From Polyangiaceae bacterium (GTDB taxonomy: Bacteria > Myxococcota_A > Polyangia > Polyangiales > Polyangiaceae), in NCBI GenBank assembly GCA_025937895.1, contig JAICQL010000002.1:62001-126000 (forward strand): DNA of 64,000 bases, read 5' to 3'. Each line of letters begins with the position of its first letter. The stretch's first letter is position 1. Positions 7,397 through 15,547 of this stretch are shown one piece after another. The notes beneath the pieces were generated by a model, which worked only from the letters and a program-made list of their open reading frames with translations, searched no databases and was not told where the DNA came from. The position numbers were made by a program, and so were the translations under genes.

Positions 7397-7791
7397 CGGG
7401 CGGCGCCCACGAGATGGACCTCGTCCTCGCGCACGACGGGCAGCGAGAGCGCCGCGCAGCGGCCCAGGGTGGATCCCGGCAGGTGCTGCGCGCGCTCGTC
7501 CGAGCCAGGCGAGTAGCAGAGGAGCTCGGCGCGAGCTCCCGCCGCCAGCAACTGCTGCAGCTCGGCCCCACGCGGCTCCAGCTGATCGAGCAGCCAGCGA
7601 AGGTGCGCATCGAGCTCCGGCGCAGAGACAAAGCCGCGAGAGGAGAGCGACCACGTGCCCTGCTGGTGGCTCAGCCCTTCCCCGCCGCGCTCCGCGCCCG
7701 CCGGAAACAGTCCGAGCGCGCGGCTCACCTGCAGCGGCTCGAGCGATGGGCCGCTGATGCGGACCCGGGCGTACACGGCTGGGCTCGACAT
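7393..7791 (-). CDS. DUF4279 family protein
   Basis: 132 residues matching the DUF4279 pattern: an opening ARVRISGPSLEP, a GTWSLSS strand, an ELDAHLRWLLDQLEP helix and a C-terminal strand region. No catalytic residues or signal peptide are seen. The family has no assigned function; members occur as small cytoplasmic proteins and are sometimes thought of as immunity-like. It overlaps the beta-lactamase start by 4 bases, so the two are co-translated. Confidence 0.75.
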   Translation of the reverse strand: MSSPAVYARVRISGPSLEPLQVSRALGLFPAGAERGGEGLSHQQGTWSLSSRGFVSAPELDAHLRWLLDQLEPRGAELQQLLAAGARAELLCYSPGSDERAQHLPGSTLGRCAALSLPVVREDEVHLVGAAR

Positions 7792-7846
7792 GCTGGAGCC
7801 GCATTGTGGAGCCCCAGCACCTGCTCCGCAAGGCGCTGCGCCGGGC

Positions 7847-8572
7847 TCATGCCTCCACCAGCTGGCGCACGTCGATCTCGTTCACCTTTACTACCTGCCC
7901 AAAACGCAGCGCCCATTCGATCGCCGCCGCCCGGGATGGCACCGAGATGATCGCATAGCCCGCGATCAGCTCCTTCGACTCCGCGAACGGACCGTCGATG
8001 ACCGTGGCTTTGCCCCCCTGATAGCGCAGGCGCGCGCCCTGCCGGGTGCCGTGCAAGCTGCCGCTGGCCTGCAGCACCCCGGCTGCTCTCAGCTCCGCGA
8101 GCAAGGTCTCGTTGCGCGCCGCCAGCTCGGGCTCGGCGGGCGCATCCGCTGCGCCGCGCTGGTCTTGCTGGCGCAGCACCAGGAAGCGCAGCGGCGGGTT
8201 CTTCGGCGGCGGCATCAGCCCCAGATCCCACGGCTCGACCACGGGCCCCAGGAACAGCTCTACCTCGCCTGCCCCCGCCGCGAGCCTGTCGCACCAGGAG
8301 AGCGCCTCGTCCCGCGAGCGCACGCGCAGCAGGACGAAGCCGGCGAGCAGCTCCCTGGCATCGCTGAAAGGACCCTGGGTGACGGTGCGCTGGCCCTGCG
8401 AATACTGCAGCCGCACCCGCTGAGACGTGGGCTTCAGCCCCTCCCCGGACACGAACACCTGCTCCTGCAAGCTCTGCATGAGCAGCGCGCTCACCGCCTC
8501 GATGGCGGCCGGGTCCGGCAGCAGGCCCTGCTCCATCTCCTCCGTCTGCTTGTGCATCACCATGAATCGCAT
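7847..8572 (-). CDS. Two-domain YCII-related protein
   Basis: 241 residues with two tandem YCII/DGPF-type domains. The first (about 1-115) has MRFMVMHK, VTQGPFSD and ELLAGFVLLRVRSRDEALSW. The second (about 130-241) has LRFLVLRQQ, VIDGPFAESKELIAGYAIISVPSRAAAIEWA. The QGPF/DGPF strand is the family hallmark. Such proteins form small ferredoxin-like dimers, often beside ECF sigma factor genes, but none is nearby. The ATG at 8572 begins the first domain correctly; a start 30 bases upstream would add ten unconserved residues. Confidence 0.85.
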   Translation of the reverse strand: MRFMVMHKQTEEMEQGLLPDPAAIEAVSALLMQSLQEQVFVSGEGLKPTSQRVRLQYSQGQRTVTQGPFSDARELLAGFVLLRVRSRDEALSWCDRLAAGAGEVELFLGPVVEPWDLGLMPPPKNPPLRFLVLRQQDQRGAADAPAEPELAARNETLLAELRAAGVLQASGSLHGTRQGARLRYQGGKATVIDGPFAESKELIAGYAIISVPSRAAAIEWALRFGQVVKVNEIDVRQLVEA

Positions 8573-8746
8573 CGTTCGTGTCCTCGCAGGTGTTGTACCC
8601 AAACTCCGATCGGGTCACGCTTGGCAAGAGGCACGGGGCATGCAAGGAAATCGCATGCGCCAGCGGCGGCCGTCCTCCGTGGTGGGCTTGCCCGGCCTGG
8701 CCCCGGCGGCACGCCCGCTCGTCAGGGCCGCTCCGGAGGCCACGTG

Positions 8747-9166
8747 GTGAAAGGGATGTTGCTCTTTTACGGCGGCGTCCGGCGCGATCCGGCCATCGAC
8801 CGCTGGCTGGATGAGCGCAGCCCGGAGCTGGGCGCCATCGCCCGGCGCTGGTTCGAGCGCCTTCGGAGCTGCGGCGAGGACGTGCGCGAGCTGATGCACG
8901 ACGGCTGCCCGACGACGTGCGTGGCCGATGCGCCGTTCGGCTACGTGGGCGTCTACCGGGCGCACGTCAACGTGGGCTTCTTCCACGGCGCGGAGCTACC
9001 GGATCCGGCGCGCCTGCTGCAAGGGGAAGGCAAGCGCATGCGACACGTCAAGGCGCGGCCCGGAGCAGAGCCAGACGCCGCGGCGCTCGACGCCTTGATC
9101 AGCGCGGCCTACGCTGACCTCCACTCACGGCTGGCCAATGCCCAGCGGAAAGGCGAGAGCTCATGA
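8747..9166 (+). CDS. DUF1801 family protein
   Basis: About 139 residues of the YdhG/DUF1801 type: a helical N-terminus (DRWLDERSPELGAIARRWFERL), a central strand region (GYVGVYRAHVNVGFFHGAEL) and a LLQGEGKRMRHVKARPG segment typical of the family. Function is unknown. GGAGG at 8735-8739 sits 7 bases from the GTG at 8747; an ATG at 8756 and a GTG at 8744 are alternatives. The last 4 bases overlap the next gene (ATGA), so the pair is translationally coupled. Confidence 0.8.
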   Translation: MKGMLLFYGGVRRDPAIDRWLDERSPELGAIARRWFERLRSCGEDVRELMHDGCPTTCVADAPFGYVGVYRAHVNVGFFHGAELPDPARLLQGEGKRMRHVKARPGAEPDAAALDALISAAYADLHSRLANAQRKGESS

Positions 9167-9570
9167 CGGAAAGTCTCACGCGCGGTGTCGATCATGTCGG
9201 CTTGACGGTGAAGGAGCTGGAGGTCTCGCGCGCCTTCTTCGTCGACTGTCTCGGCTGGAAGGTGGTGGGCGGCAAGCCCGCGTATCCTTCCGTGTACGTC
9301 TCGGATGGGGTCAGTGTCGTCACGTTGTGGCAGGTGGCGGACCGGGCGAGCCACGTGGCCTTCGACCGGCGCAACAACGTCGGGCTGCATCACCTGGCGC
9401 TGAAGGTACCCAGCCGCGCGGCCCTGGATGAGCTGCACTCCCGGATCGCTGCCTGGCCCGGGGTGAGCGTGGAGTTTGCGCCCGAGCCATCCGGAGCTGG
9501 CCCCAAGGTGCACATGATGTTCCTGGAGCCGGGCGGCAACCGCATCGAGCTGGCCTGGGACCCACGCTGA
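9163..9570 (+). CDS. VOC (glyoxalase/bleomycin resistance) family protein
   Basis: 135-residue single-domain vicinal-oxygen-chelate protein. The N-terminal half begins RGVDHVGLTVKELEVSRAFF with the first metal-ligand His. The second half starts VGLHHLALKVPS with the next His. The C-terminal FLEPGGNRIELAW carries the conserved Glu. This fits a metal-dependent lyase, isomerase or dioxygenase, or a resistance-binding protein; the substrate is unknown. It starts in an ATGA overlap with the DUF1801 gene. Confidence 0.87.
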   Translation: MTESLTRGVDHVGLTVKELEVSRAFFVDCLGWKVVGGKPAYPSVYVSDGVSVVTLWQVADRASHVAFDRRNNVGLHHLALKVPSRAALDELHSRIAAWPGVSVEFAPEPSGAGPKVHMMFLEPGGNRIELAWDPR

Positions 9571-9627
9571 CCAGACCGGCGCGCCCCGGGCCTTGCGGCG
9601 GCGCCAACTCTGCTACGGTGCCGCCCC

Positions 9628-9915
9628 ATGCCCAAGAAGACCAAGCGCCTCACCAAGCGTGAACGCAAAGAGCAGTTCGGCAAAGGGCCGAGCGGTACTC
9701 CAAACCGGGAAGCCACGCACATCCACTGTATCGCGTGCGGCCGCCACATCGATCCCACGGAGTTCACCTCACGCCCGGCCACCGCCACGCGCCTGACCTG
9801 CCAGCACGGCTCGCGCTTCGCCGCGTGTATCGGCTGCGTGCCGGAGGCGCAGAGCCGCCTGGATGAGCACGATCGCACCGGGCAGCCGCCGCGCATCGCG
9901 CAGGCGTGGCACTAG
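9628..9915 (+). CDS. Small zinc-ribbon-like protein
   Basis: 95 residues. A very basic N-terminus (MPKKTKRLTKRERKEQFGKG) precedes two CxxC knuckles, CIAC at 34-37 and CIGC near 71-74, with an extra Cys-x-His (CQHG) between them. This is consistent with one zinc ion. It may bind nucleic acid or protein. I do not recognise a named family. It lies 57 bases after the VOC gene on the same strand and may have its own translation start signal. Confidence 0.7.
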   Translation: MPKKTKRLTKRERKEQFGKGPSGTPNREATHIHCIACGRHIDPTEFTSRPATATRLTCQHGSRFAACIGCVPEAQSRLDEHDRTGQPPRIAQAWH

Positions 9916-9975
9916 CTAGCCTGTTGCGGTTCGCAGGCAGCTGGCGTCCGCGGCAGCCTCATGGGCGCAGTGGCT

Positions 9976-11010
9976 TCAGTCCGCGGCAGCCTCACGGCGG
10001 TTGCCGCCGGGCACGAGCCAGCGGCTCAGCTGCTGGTCGAAGCGCTGAGTGAAGCGGCGCGCAGCGGCGTCATTCAGGTGATCGCCGTTGCGGTAGTCCT
10101 GCTCACCCAGCTCCGGCAGATGACCGAAATCCCAGTATTGTAGCTGGCTGCCGAACTCGCGCTGCAAGCGGGCGAGCAGCGCGTCCATGGCGCGGCTCCA
10201 CTCCTCGGGCAGGGCACTCCAGTAGCCCGGGTGGTGCGGCAAGCGCACCAGCGCGAGCTTCAGGTTCCGGGCAGCGCCGAGCTGCAGGATGCGGCGCAGC
10301 GCCGCTTCATTGCGCGGCAGCTCGCCGAGCCCCGCTGCCTCCCGCACGTGGCGGCGGACGCGCGCCGGCCCATCATCGCCGGGGGGCATGACCTCATGCC
10401 CGTTGGCGTACCCGGGGGCGATCACCGTATCTTCGCCGCCGTGCCCCTGGAGGTGGCTGGCGATCGCTCGCGGGGTCAGCTTGCCGAAACGAAAGAGCGG
10501 CCCAAGGAAGGAGCGCTCCAGCATTTGATCCCGCCAGAGCTCGTATTTCTGCCGGAAGCCGATCTGCATCGCACCGATGTCGGGCTGCAGCTCGAGCAGC
10601 TGCCGGTAGTCCCCCTGATAGGCGCGCAAGGTATCGTAAAATGCCGGCACCACGTCAAACTCGACGACCAGCGCCTCCAGCCCGGGAGCTCGCGCGAGGT
10701 TGCCGCGCAGGATGCCCTCGGCGCACACGTAGCTGCAGACCGGCGCGGCCAGGTTCATGGCTTTCACCTGCAGCAGCCCCGGTTGAATGCTGGCAAAGAC
10801 GTGAGAGGAGCCGAGGAGCAAGACGCGCGTCTCCGCGTTGACCGCGCGCACGGCGAGCGTGCGGTGGCTGGCCTCCTCCTCCGTCCACCAGTCGAGCAGC
10901 TTGACGCTGGCGACCAGCGCGACCAGGCCGATGGCCAGCAGCGCGCCGAGGGCGCGAACGTGCGGCGCCGTGGTGCGGCGCAGCAGCACGAGATGTTGCA
11001 ACGTCAGCAT
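9976..11010 (-). CDS. SGNH/DltD-like membrane-anchored acyltransferase partner
   Basis: 344 residues: one N-terminal membrane anchor (about 20-40) and an extracytoplasmic SGNH-hydrolase-like domain. The nucleophile block is VLLLGSSHVF (G67-S-S-H) and the C-terminal Asp/His pair is D310-H311 in NGDHLND. Proteins of this layout (DltD, AlgX/AlgJ type) finish O-acyl transfer to surface polymers together with an MBOAT protein, and the MBOAT gene lies 26 bases upstream in the same orientation. The ATG at 11010 is the best start although its ribosome binding site is weak. The acyl acceptor is unknown. Confidence 0.82.
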   Translation of the reverse strand: MLTLQHLVLLRRTTAPHVRALGALLAIGLVALVASVKLLDWWTEEEASHRTLAVRAVNAETRVLLLGSSHVFASIQPGLLQVKAMNLAAPVCSYVCAEGILRGNLARAPGLEALVVEFDVVPAFYDTLRAYQGDYRQLLELQPDIGAMQIGFRQKYELWRDQMLERSFLGPLFRFGKLTPRAIASHLQGHGGEDTVIAPGYANGHEVMPPGDDGPARVRRHVREAAGLGELPRNEAALRRILQLGAARNLKLALVRLPHHPGYWSALPEEWSRAMDALLARLQREFGSQLQYWDFGHLPELGEQDYRNGDHLNDAAARRFTQRFDQQLSRWLVPGGNRREAAAD

Positions 11011-11036
11011 GAGAAAAGTGGTGGGGGCCAGCCGCC

Positions 11037-12434
11037 TCAGAACTGGAAGTAGATGAACTGCTTCGCCCCCGTGGACCCCGAGAGCAAGATGCCCGAAAAC
11101 ACCGCTGCATACAGGCCATAGCGGACCGGCAGGGGATACGTCTTGACGACCAGCATGTTGGCGCTGCGCTGCTGCAGCCAGTCCAGCAGGATCACCGGGG
11201 TGGCGAACGTGAGCACCGAGCCCAGGATCAGCCAGCCGTTGAGCTCGAAGTGCAGGAACAGATTGCGCAGCAGCAGCCACGCGCTGCTCAGCTGCGGCAC
11301 CCCGAACAGCAGCCAGCCGAGACACGTCACGTGGAAGAACGCGAGCACCCGCAGGGGAGTGATGGTGTCGTTCGAGACGCCGCCCCGGCGCTCCGTCAGC
11401 CAGCGGTGGACGCAGAGAATGGCGCCGTGAAACACGCCCCAGGCGACGAAGTTGTAGGAGGCTCCGTGCCACAGCCCGCCCAGCACCATCGTGATCATCA
11501 GGTTACGATACGTGAGCCAGGGGCTGACCCGGTTGCCGCCGAGCGGGATGTACAGATAGTCACGCAGCCAGCTGGACAGGCTGATGTGCCAGCGCCGCCA
11601 GAAGTCGCTGGGGTTGACCGCAAAATAGGGCATCCTGAAGTTGTAGAGCAGGTCAAAGCCCAAGAGCTTGGCCGTGCCGCGCGCGATGTCGGAGTAGCCG
11701 GAGAAATCGCCGTAGATCTGGAACGCGAAGGCGTACACGCCGAACAACACCTCCAGGCCGTGCACGTCCGCGGGCTGCTGGAAGATGCGGGTCGTGAACG
11801 GCACCATGTTGTCCGCCAGCACGACCTTCTTGAAGTAACCGAACAGGATCAGCCAGCCGCCTTCCCGCAGCATGTCGAAGGTGACCACTCGCGGGTTCTG
11901 CACCTGCGGCAGGAAGTGCGAGCCGCGCTCGATGGGCCCCGCCACGAGCTGCGGGAAGAAGGCCACGAACATGGCAAAGTCCAGCGGATCGCGCGCGGCC
12001 TTCACCTTGCCCCGGTACACGTCGATGGTGTAGCTGAGGGACTGGAACGTGTAGAACGAGATGCCCACCGGCAGCACCAGCTCGGCGAAGCGCAGATCCA
12101 CCGAGTAGCCCAGCGCCGCAAAGGCATCCATGAAGCTGCGAGCGAAGAAGCCAGCGTATTTGAAGGTAGCCAGCAGCCCCAGGTTGAAGACCAGGCTGAT
12201 GTACAGGAAGCGGCGCTTGCGCAGGGGGTCGGGCGCGTCTTCCATGGCCTGGGCGACGACGAAGTCCACGGTGGTGCTGAGCGCGATCAGACCGAGGAAC
12301 TTCCAGTCCCAGAAGCCGTAGAAGATGTAGCTGGCGACCAGGATGAGCGCGTTCTGCCCGCGGCGCTCGAGCACCAGGTACAACCCGTAGACGACGGCGA
12401 AGAAGACCAGGAACTCGACCGAGTTGAACAGCAT
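11037..12434 (-). CDS. MBOAT family O-acyltransferase (AlgI-like)
   Basis: 465-residue polytopic membrane protein that moves acyl groups across the inner membrane for polymer O-acylation. The AlgI-type opening (FNSVEFLVFF), the RRWHISLSSWLRDYLYIPLGG block (H283) and the catalytic GGLWHGASYNF (H323) are all present. The length is normal for the family. It pairs with the downstream SGNH protein (9976-11010). Upstream lie an operator palindrome (12502-12518) and an XRE-cupin regulator gene, suggesting local control. Exopolysaccharide or lipopolysaccharide acetylation is the likely job; no polymer synthase is in the window. Confidence 0.92.
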   Translation of the reverse strand: MLFNSVEFLVFFAVVYGLYLVLERRGQNALILVASYIFYGFWDWKFLGLIALSTTVDFVVAQAMEDAPDPLRKRRFLYISLVFNLGLLATFKYAGFFARSFMDAFAALGYSVDLRFAELVLPVGISFYTFQSLSYTIDVYRGKVKAARDPLDFAMFVAFFPQLVAGPIERGSHFLPQVQNPRVVTFDMLREGGWLILFGYFKKVVLADNMVPFTTRIFQQPADVHGLEVLFGVYAFAFQIYGDFSGYSDIARGTAKLLGFDLLYNFRMPYFAVNPSDFWRRWHISLSSWLRDYLYIPLGGNRVSPWLTYRNLMITMVLGGLWHGASYNFVAWGVFHGAILCVHRWLTERRGGVSNDTITPLRVLAFFHVTCLGWLLFGVPQLSSAWLLLRNLFLHFELNGWLILGSVLTFATPVILLDWLQQRSANMLVVKTYPLPVRYGLYAAVFSGILLSGSTGAKQFIYFQF

Positions 12435-12480
12435 GCAAGGCTCGACAGTCCGGACGGAGTCTGACCTGGCTCGCGCCGCT

Positions 12481-12518
12481 GTCCAGTATTGATTTACATG
12501 TGTCCAGTATTACTGGAC
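12481..12518. promoter_or_regulatory. Palindromic operator with an extra half-site
   Basis: 12502-12518 is a perfect 8-1-8 palindrome (GTCCAGTA-T-TACTGGAC). A copy of the left arm, GTCCAGTATT, lies exactly 21 bases to the left at 12481-12490, about two helical turns. The element is 47-84 bases upstream of the MBOAT start and overlaps a possible minus-strand promoter (TTGTCC then TGTAAA). The adjacent XRE-cupin regulator is the natural candidate to bind it; that link is inferred. Confidence 0.6.
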
Positions 12519-12570
12519 AAGCCGTGCAATCGCGCTCGGTGACGCTGCGAGCGGGCGGCACCCGGGGGGA

Positions 12571-13116
12571 TCAGGCCAGCAGAGCGGTGACGACGATCAG
12601 CTCGGCGGGTGCCTCGGAACGGTTCTCCCACGAGGTCTTGCGTGGCCCATCCAGGACCACGCTATCCCCGGCGTTCACGCTGATTTCTTCAGCGGGCTCG
12701 CCCAGCACGGCCACCACCGCTCCCGCCGTGCAATAGGCCAGCAGCCGGCGCCCCGGCGCGTAGTGGATGGACCCCGTCTTGCCGCCAGCGTCCAGGCGGA
12801 TCAGCATGCCCTGCAGCTTCTCGTCTACCCCGGCGGGCAGCAGCGACTCCAGCGTGGCCTTCGACCACTCGCTGCGGTGGGTGCGGCGCGCGGACCTGCG
12901 CAGCACCGAGCCCGAGCTGCTCTCCGCAGCCACCAGACCGGAGACGGACACCCCGAGCGCCTCGGCGATGCGCTGCAAGGAACCCAGCGAGGGCGAGGCC
13001 TGGCCCAGCTCGACCTGCGACAGAAAGCTGGCCGAGAAACCCGTCTTCTCCGCGAGCGCGCGCAGGGACAGGTTCCGGCTCTGGCGAGCGTCGCGCAGCT
13101 TCGTGCCGATATCCAT
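12571..13116 (-). CDS. XRE family regulator with C-terminal cupin
   Basis: 181-residue DNA-binding regulator. The HTH_3 domain (4-60) reads LRDARQSRNLSLRALAEKTG then FSASFLSQVELGQASPSLGSL, a textbook XRE helix-turn-helix. The C-terminal half (about 105-181) is a cupin fold (GSIHYAPGRR, VNAGDSVVLDGPRKTSWENRS) likely to sense a small ligand. Such proteins often repress amino-acid or detoxification genes. Immediately downstream is an operator palindrome in front of the MBOAT/SGNH genes. A small inverted repeat GCTTT-AAC-AAAGC at 13123-13135 lies next to its own start and may be an autoregulatory site. Confidence 0.88.
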   Translation of the reverse strand: MDIGTKLRDARQSRNLSLRALAEKTGFSASFLSQVELGQASPSLGSLQRIAEALGVSVSGLVAAESSSGSVLRRSARRTHRSEWSKATLESLLPAGVDEKLQGMLIRLDAGGKTGSIHYAPGRRLLAYCTAGAVVAVLGEPAEEISVNAGDSVVLDGPRKTSWENRSEAPAELIVVTALLA

Positions 13117-13122
13117 GAACCC

Positions 13123-13135
13123 GCTTTAACAAAGC
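13123..13135. promoter_or_regulatory. Short inverted repeat before the XRE-cupin gene
   Basis: GCTTT-AAC-AAAGC (5-base arms) lies 7 bases upstream of the regulator start at 13116. Its AT content stands out in very GC-rich surroundings. It could be a promoter -10 region or an autoregulatory operator. Confidence 0.3.
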
Positions 13136-13198
13136 ACCCGGCAAGCCGCCATCCACCCTGGCGCCGTGTTGCCGCCGCGGAGCCCGCAGTGCCCGGGC

Positions 13199-13702
13199 TC
13201 AATCCACCAGCACTTCCAGCTCGAGGGGCCCGGGGGGCGCGCCCTGCTCCAGGTAGCTCGCCACGATCGCATGGAGCGACCTTGGCGCCACCGGCTCAGC
13301 GAGCGCGGCCAACTCCGCCAGAGGACACCAGCGAAAGGACTGGAGCACGTGCGCCTCGAGCGCGTCCGACATCTCCGGCTCGAAGCGCTCCACGTGCACG
13401 ACATGATATCGCTCTGATTGACAGATGCGCCTGCCTGCCCAGTTGAAGGTGTGCTGGCGCAGCCACACCAGCGGCCCCAGCTCGAAGCGGGTGAGGCCCA
13501 GCTCCTCCTGCAGCTCGCGCCGCAAGCCGTCTTCGCTGCTCTCCCCCGGCTCCAGCCCGCCGCCGGGCGTGATCCAGAAGCAGCGCTGCTCCTCCGGCGG
13601 GCGAACGCGCATCAAGAGCACCTCCGCCGCGGGGGTGAGCAGGATCGCGCGGATGGCTTCCCGTGTCTGCACGCGCTCAGTATGCTCGCGAGAGCTGACC
13701 AT
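13199..13702 (-). CDS. Nudix hydrolase
   Basis: About 167 residues. The Nudix box is complete (GGGLEPGESSEDGLRRELQEELGL, matching G-x5-E-x7-R-E-x2-E-E-x-G), so Mg-dependent pyrophosphate cleavage of a nucleoside-diphosphate-linked substrate is expected. The substrate is unknown. The ATG at 13702 shares bases with the ATG of the divergent gene at 13701 (CATG). A GTG at 13672 (VQTREAIRAIL) would also give a full Nudix domain and would separate the two starts. Confidence 0.88.
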   Translation of the reverse strand: MVSSREHTERVQTREAIRAILLTPAAEVLLMRVRPPEEQRCFWITPGGGLEPGESSEDGLRRELQEELGLTRFELGPLVWLRQHTFNWAGRRICQSERYHVVHVERFEPEMSDALEAHVLQSFRWCPLAELAALAEPVAPRSLHAIVASYLEQGAPPGPLELEVLVD

Positions 13703-14930
13703 GCACGCGAAAGATTCCAGCTCCGCTTCCGCTCCCGATCTCACCATTCAAGAGGTGGAAATCTTGCGCCTCAGCGGCCCGCGCGAGGTCGTGCGGGGCG
13801 TCCACAAGCAGCACCAGGTGCAGCCTGGCCATCTCTATCCCGAGCGCCGCCCGCCCGCGTATCGCGACCTGACCGGCGCCAGGCCCGAGACGATCTCGCT
13901 CACCCAGCACTACGTGCGCATCCGCACCCGCGGCGGGCTGGAGGGGCTGTATGGCGCCGTCGATCGCGAGGCGCTGCCCAGCTTGCTGGGCCCGCTGCGC
14001 TCGCTGCTGCTGGGGCAAGACGCGCTCGCCGGTGAGCGGCTCTGGGATCAGATGTTTCGCTCCAACCGCCACTCGCGCGCCAGCCACTACATGATGGCCA
14101 TCAGCTATCTCGACAACGCGCTCTGGGATCTGCGCGGTCGCTACTTCGGTGCGCCGGTGTTCCGCTTGCTGGGCGGCCCCACGCAGCAGCCGGTGCCGGT
14201 GTACGGCAGCTGTCTCGGCTTTGCCATCGAGCCGGAGCTGGCTGCGAGCCGCGCTGCTCAACTGAAGGAAGATGGCTTCCGCCTGCAGAAGTGGTTTCTG
14301 GGCTACGGCCCCGGTGACGGCCTGCGCGGTCTGGACCTGAACGTGCAGCTCGCACGCGCGCTGCGCGAAGCCGTGGGCGACGACGTGGAGCTGATGTTCG
14401 ACGCCTACCAGGGCTGGGACCTACAATATGCGCTCGACTGGTGCCGGCGGGTCGAGCGCTATCGCCCCGCCTGGCTGGAAGAGGCATTCCCGATCGCCGA
14501 TCTGCAGAGCTTCCAGCGCCTGAGCCGCGCCACCTCGGTGCCGCTCGCCACGGGCGAGCACCTGTACAACCGCTGGGAGGTGCAGCGCTTCCTGGAGGCG
14601 GGCGCCCTGCACTACGTGCAGGCGGATCCGGAGTGGTGTGGTGGGGTGAGCGAGACGCTCAAGATCGGCAACCTGTGCTCCGTGCACGGGGTGAAGCTCG
14701 TCCCGCACTGCCACAACATCCACGGCGCGCTGCATGTCGTGGCCAGCCAGTCACCGGCGCTGTGCCCCTTCGGCGAGTACCTGCTCAACCACGTGCCCGA
14801 GAAGCTGCACTTCATGAAAGATCCGCCGCTGGCCAGCAATGGCGCGGTCAGCTTGCGCGAGCGGCCCGGCTTTGGCATCGAGCTCGACCCCGCCAAGATC
14901 GAAAAGCAAGAGGTGCTGACCTCCCTCTGA
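13701..14930 (+). CDS. Mandelate racemase/muconate lactonizing enzyme family protein
   Basis: 409-residue enolase-superfamily enzyme, acting on an acid sugar or other carboxylate by abstracting the alpha proton. Metal ligands are D234 (MFDAYQGWD), E260 (LEEAFP) and E286 (ATGEHLYN). Candidate catalytic bases are K197 (LQKWF) and H336/H338 (PHCHNIHG). The layout resembles acid-sugar dehydratases more than lactonizing enzymes, but the substrate is open. The start codon overlaps that of the divergent Nudix gene, so there is no room for a 5' untranslated region unless the Nudix gene starts further in. The 3' end is convergent with 14960-15496. Confidence 0.88.
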   Translation: MHAKDSSSASAPDLTIQEVEILRLSGPREVVRGVHKQHQVQPGHLYPERRPPAYRDLTGARPETISLTQHYVRIRTRGGLEGLYGAVDREALPSLLGPLRSLLLGQDALAGERLWDQMFRSNRHSRASHYMMAISYLDNALWDLRGRYFGAPVFRLLGGPTQQPVPVYGSCLGFAIEPELAASRAAQLKEDGFRLQKWFLGYGPGDGLRGLDLNVQLARALREAVGDDVELMFDAYQGWDLQYALDWCRRVERYRPAWLEEAFPIADLQSFQRLSRATSVPLATGEHLYNRWEVQRFLEAGALHYVQADPEWCGGVSETLKIGNLCSVHGVKLVPHCHNIHGALHVVASQSPALCPFGEYLLNHVPEKLHFMKDPPLASNGAVSLRERPGFGIELDPAKIEKQEVLTSL

Positions 14931-14959
14931 ACGCTGAGCTCCGAGGGCTGTGGCTGCGC

Positions 14960-15496
14960 TCAGGTGAAGAAATCCCAGCCCTTGATGCGCCAGATCTTGG
15001 GCGTGATGTAGAACTGCTGCGTGCGGCCGATGCCGCGCCAGCCGATGGTCAGCGAAAACACCCAGTGGAAGCGGGTGTCGTCATCGACGAACTCGAAGCT
15101 GTTACTGAGCAGGGGCGCGTCCAGATCCTGCGCCCAGCCCTCCCACAGCCCATACAGCAACCTCGTGTCCGACTCGGACGTGCCTGCCACGCCCAGAGTG
15201 GCGCCCACGTAGATCCAAGGCTCCAGCGCCAGATAGTGAAAGTACTGGGGATCGTCGCCCTTGCGCTGCAGGTGGTAGCTGCCGCCCAGCGCCACGCGCA
15301 ACAGCGGCGTGGCATAGTAGGAGCCAGATAGCTCCCAGCCCAGCGACACGGAGCCGCTGGTGGTGATACCCAGCACCGGCCCAAAGCCGACGCCATCCCC
15401 CGACTCCGCGCGCGCCCCTGCGGGCAGCAACAGCGCCGCACACGACAGGGCAGGAAGTGTGAGAGCGCGGAGCAGTCGATGACGTGATGCCTTCAT
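14960..15496 (-). CDS. Secreted beta-barrel-like protein of unknown function
   Basis: 178 residues. An N-terminal signal peptide (MKASRHRLLRALTLPALSCAALLLPAGARA, cleavage near ARA) is followed by alternating amphipathic strands rich in Gly, Tyr and Trp (GFGPVLGITTSGSVSLGWEL, LRVALGGSYHLQ, LEPWIYVGATLGVAG). This suggests a small eight-stranded outer-membrane barrel. I do not recognise a specific family. The ATG at 15496 begins the signal peptide. It follows the Ser/Thr kinase gene by 51 bases on the same strand. Confidence 0.7.
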   Translation of the reverse strand: MKASRHRLLRALTLPALSCAALLLPAGARAESGDGVGFGPVLGITTSGSVSLGWELSGSYYATPLLRVALGGSYHLQRKGDDPQYFHYLALEPWIYVGATLGVAGTSESDTRLLYGLWEGWAQDLDAPLLSNSFEFVDDDTRFHWVFSLTIGWRGIGRTQQFYITPKIWRIKGWDFFT

Positions 15497-15547
15497 CTGT
15501 GCCCAGCTTACGGCACAATCCGGACGCGGTCGACTTCCGGGCGGCAC

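Noticed and set aside
5828..7516. 562-codon plus-strand open frame over the MNIO and beta-lactamase genes
   Set aside because: Composition is Arg/Ala/Gly-rich without motifs, and it covers three genes with strong evidence on the other strand.
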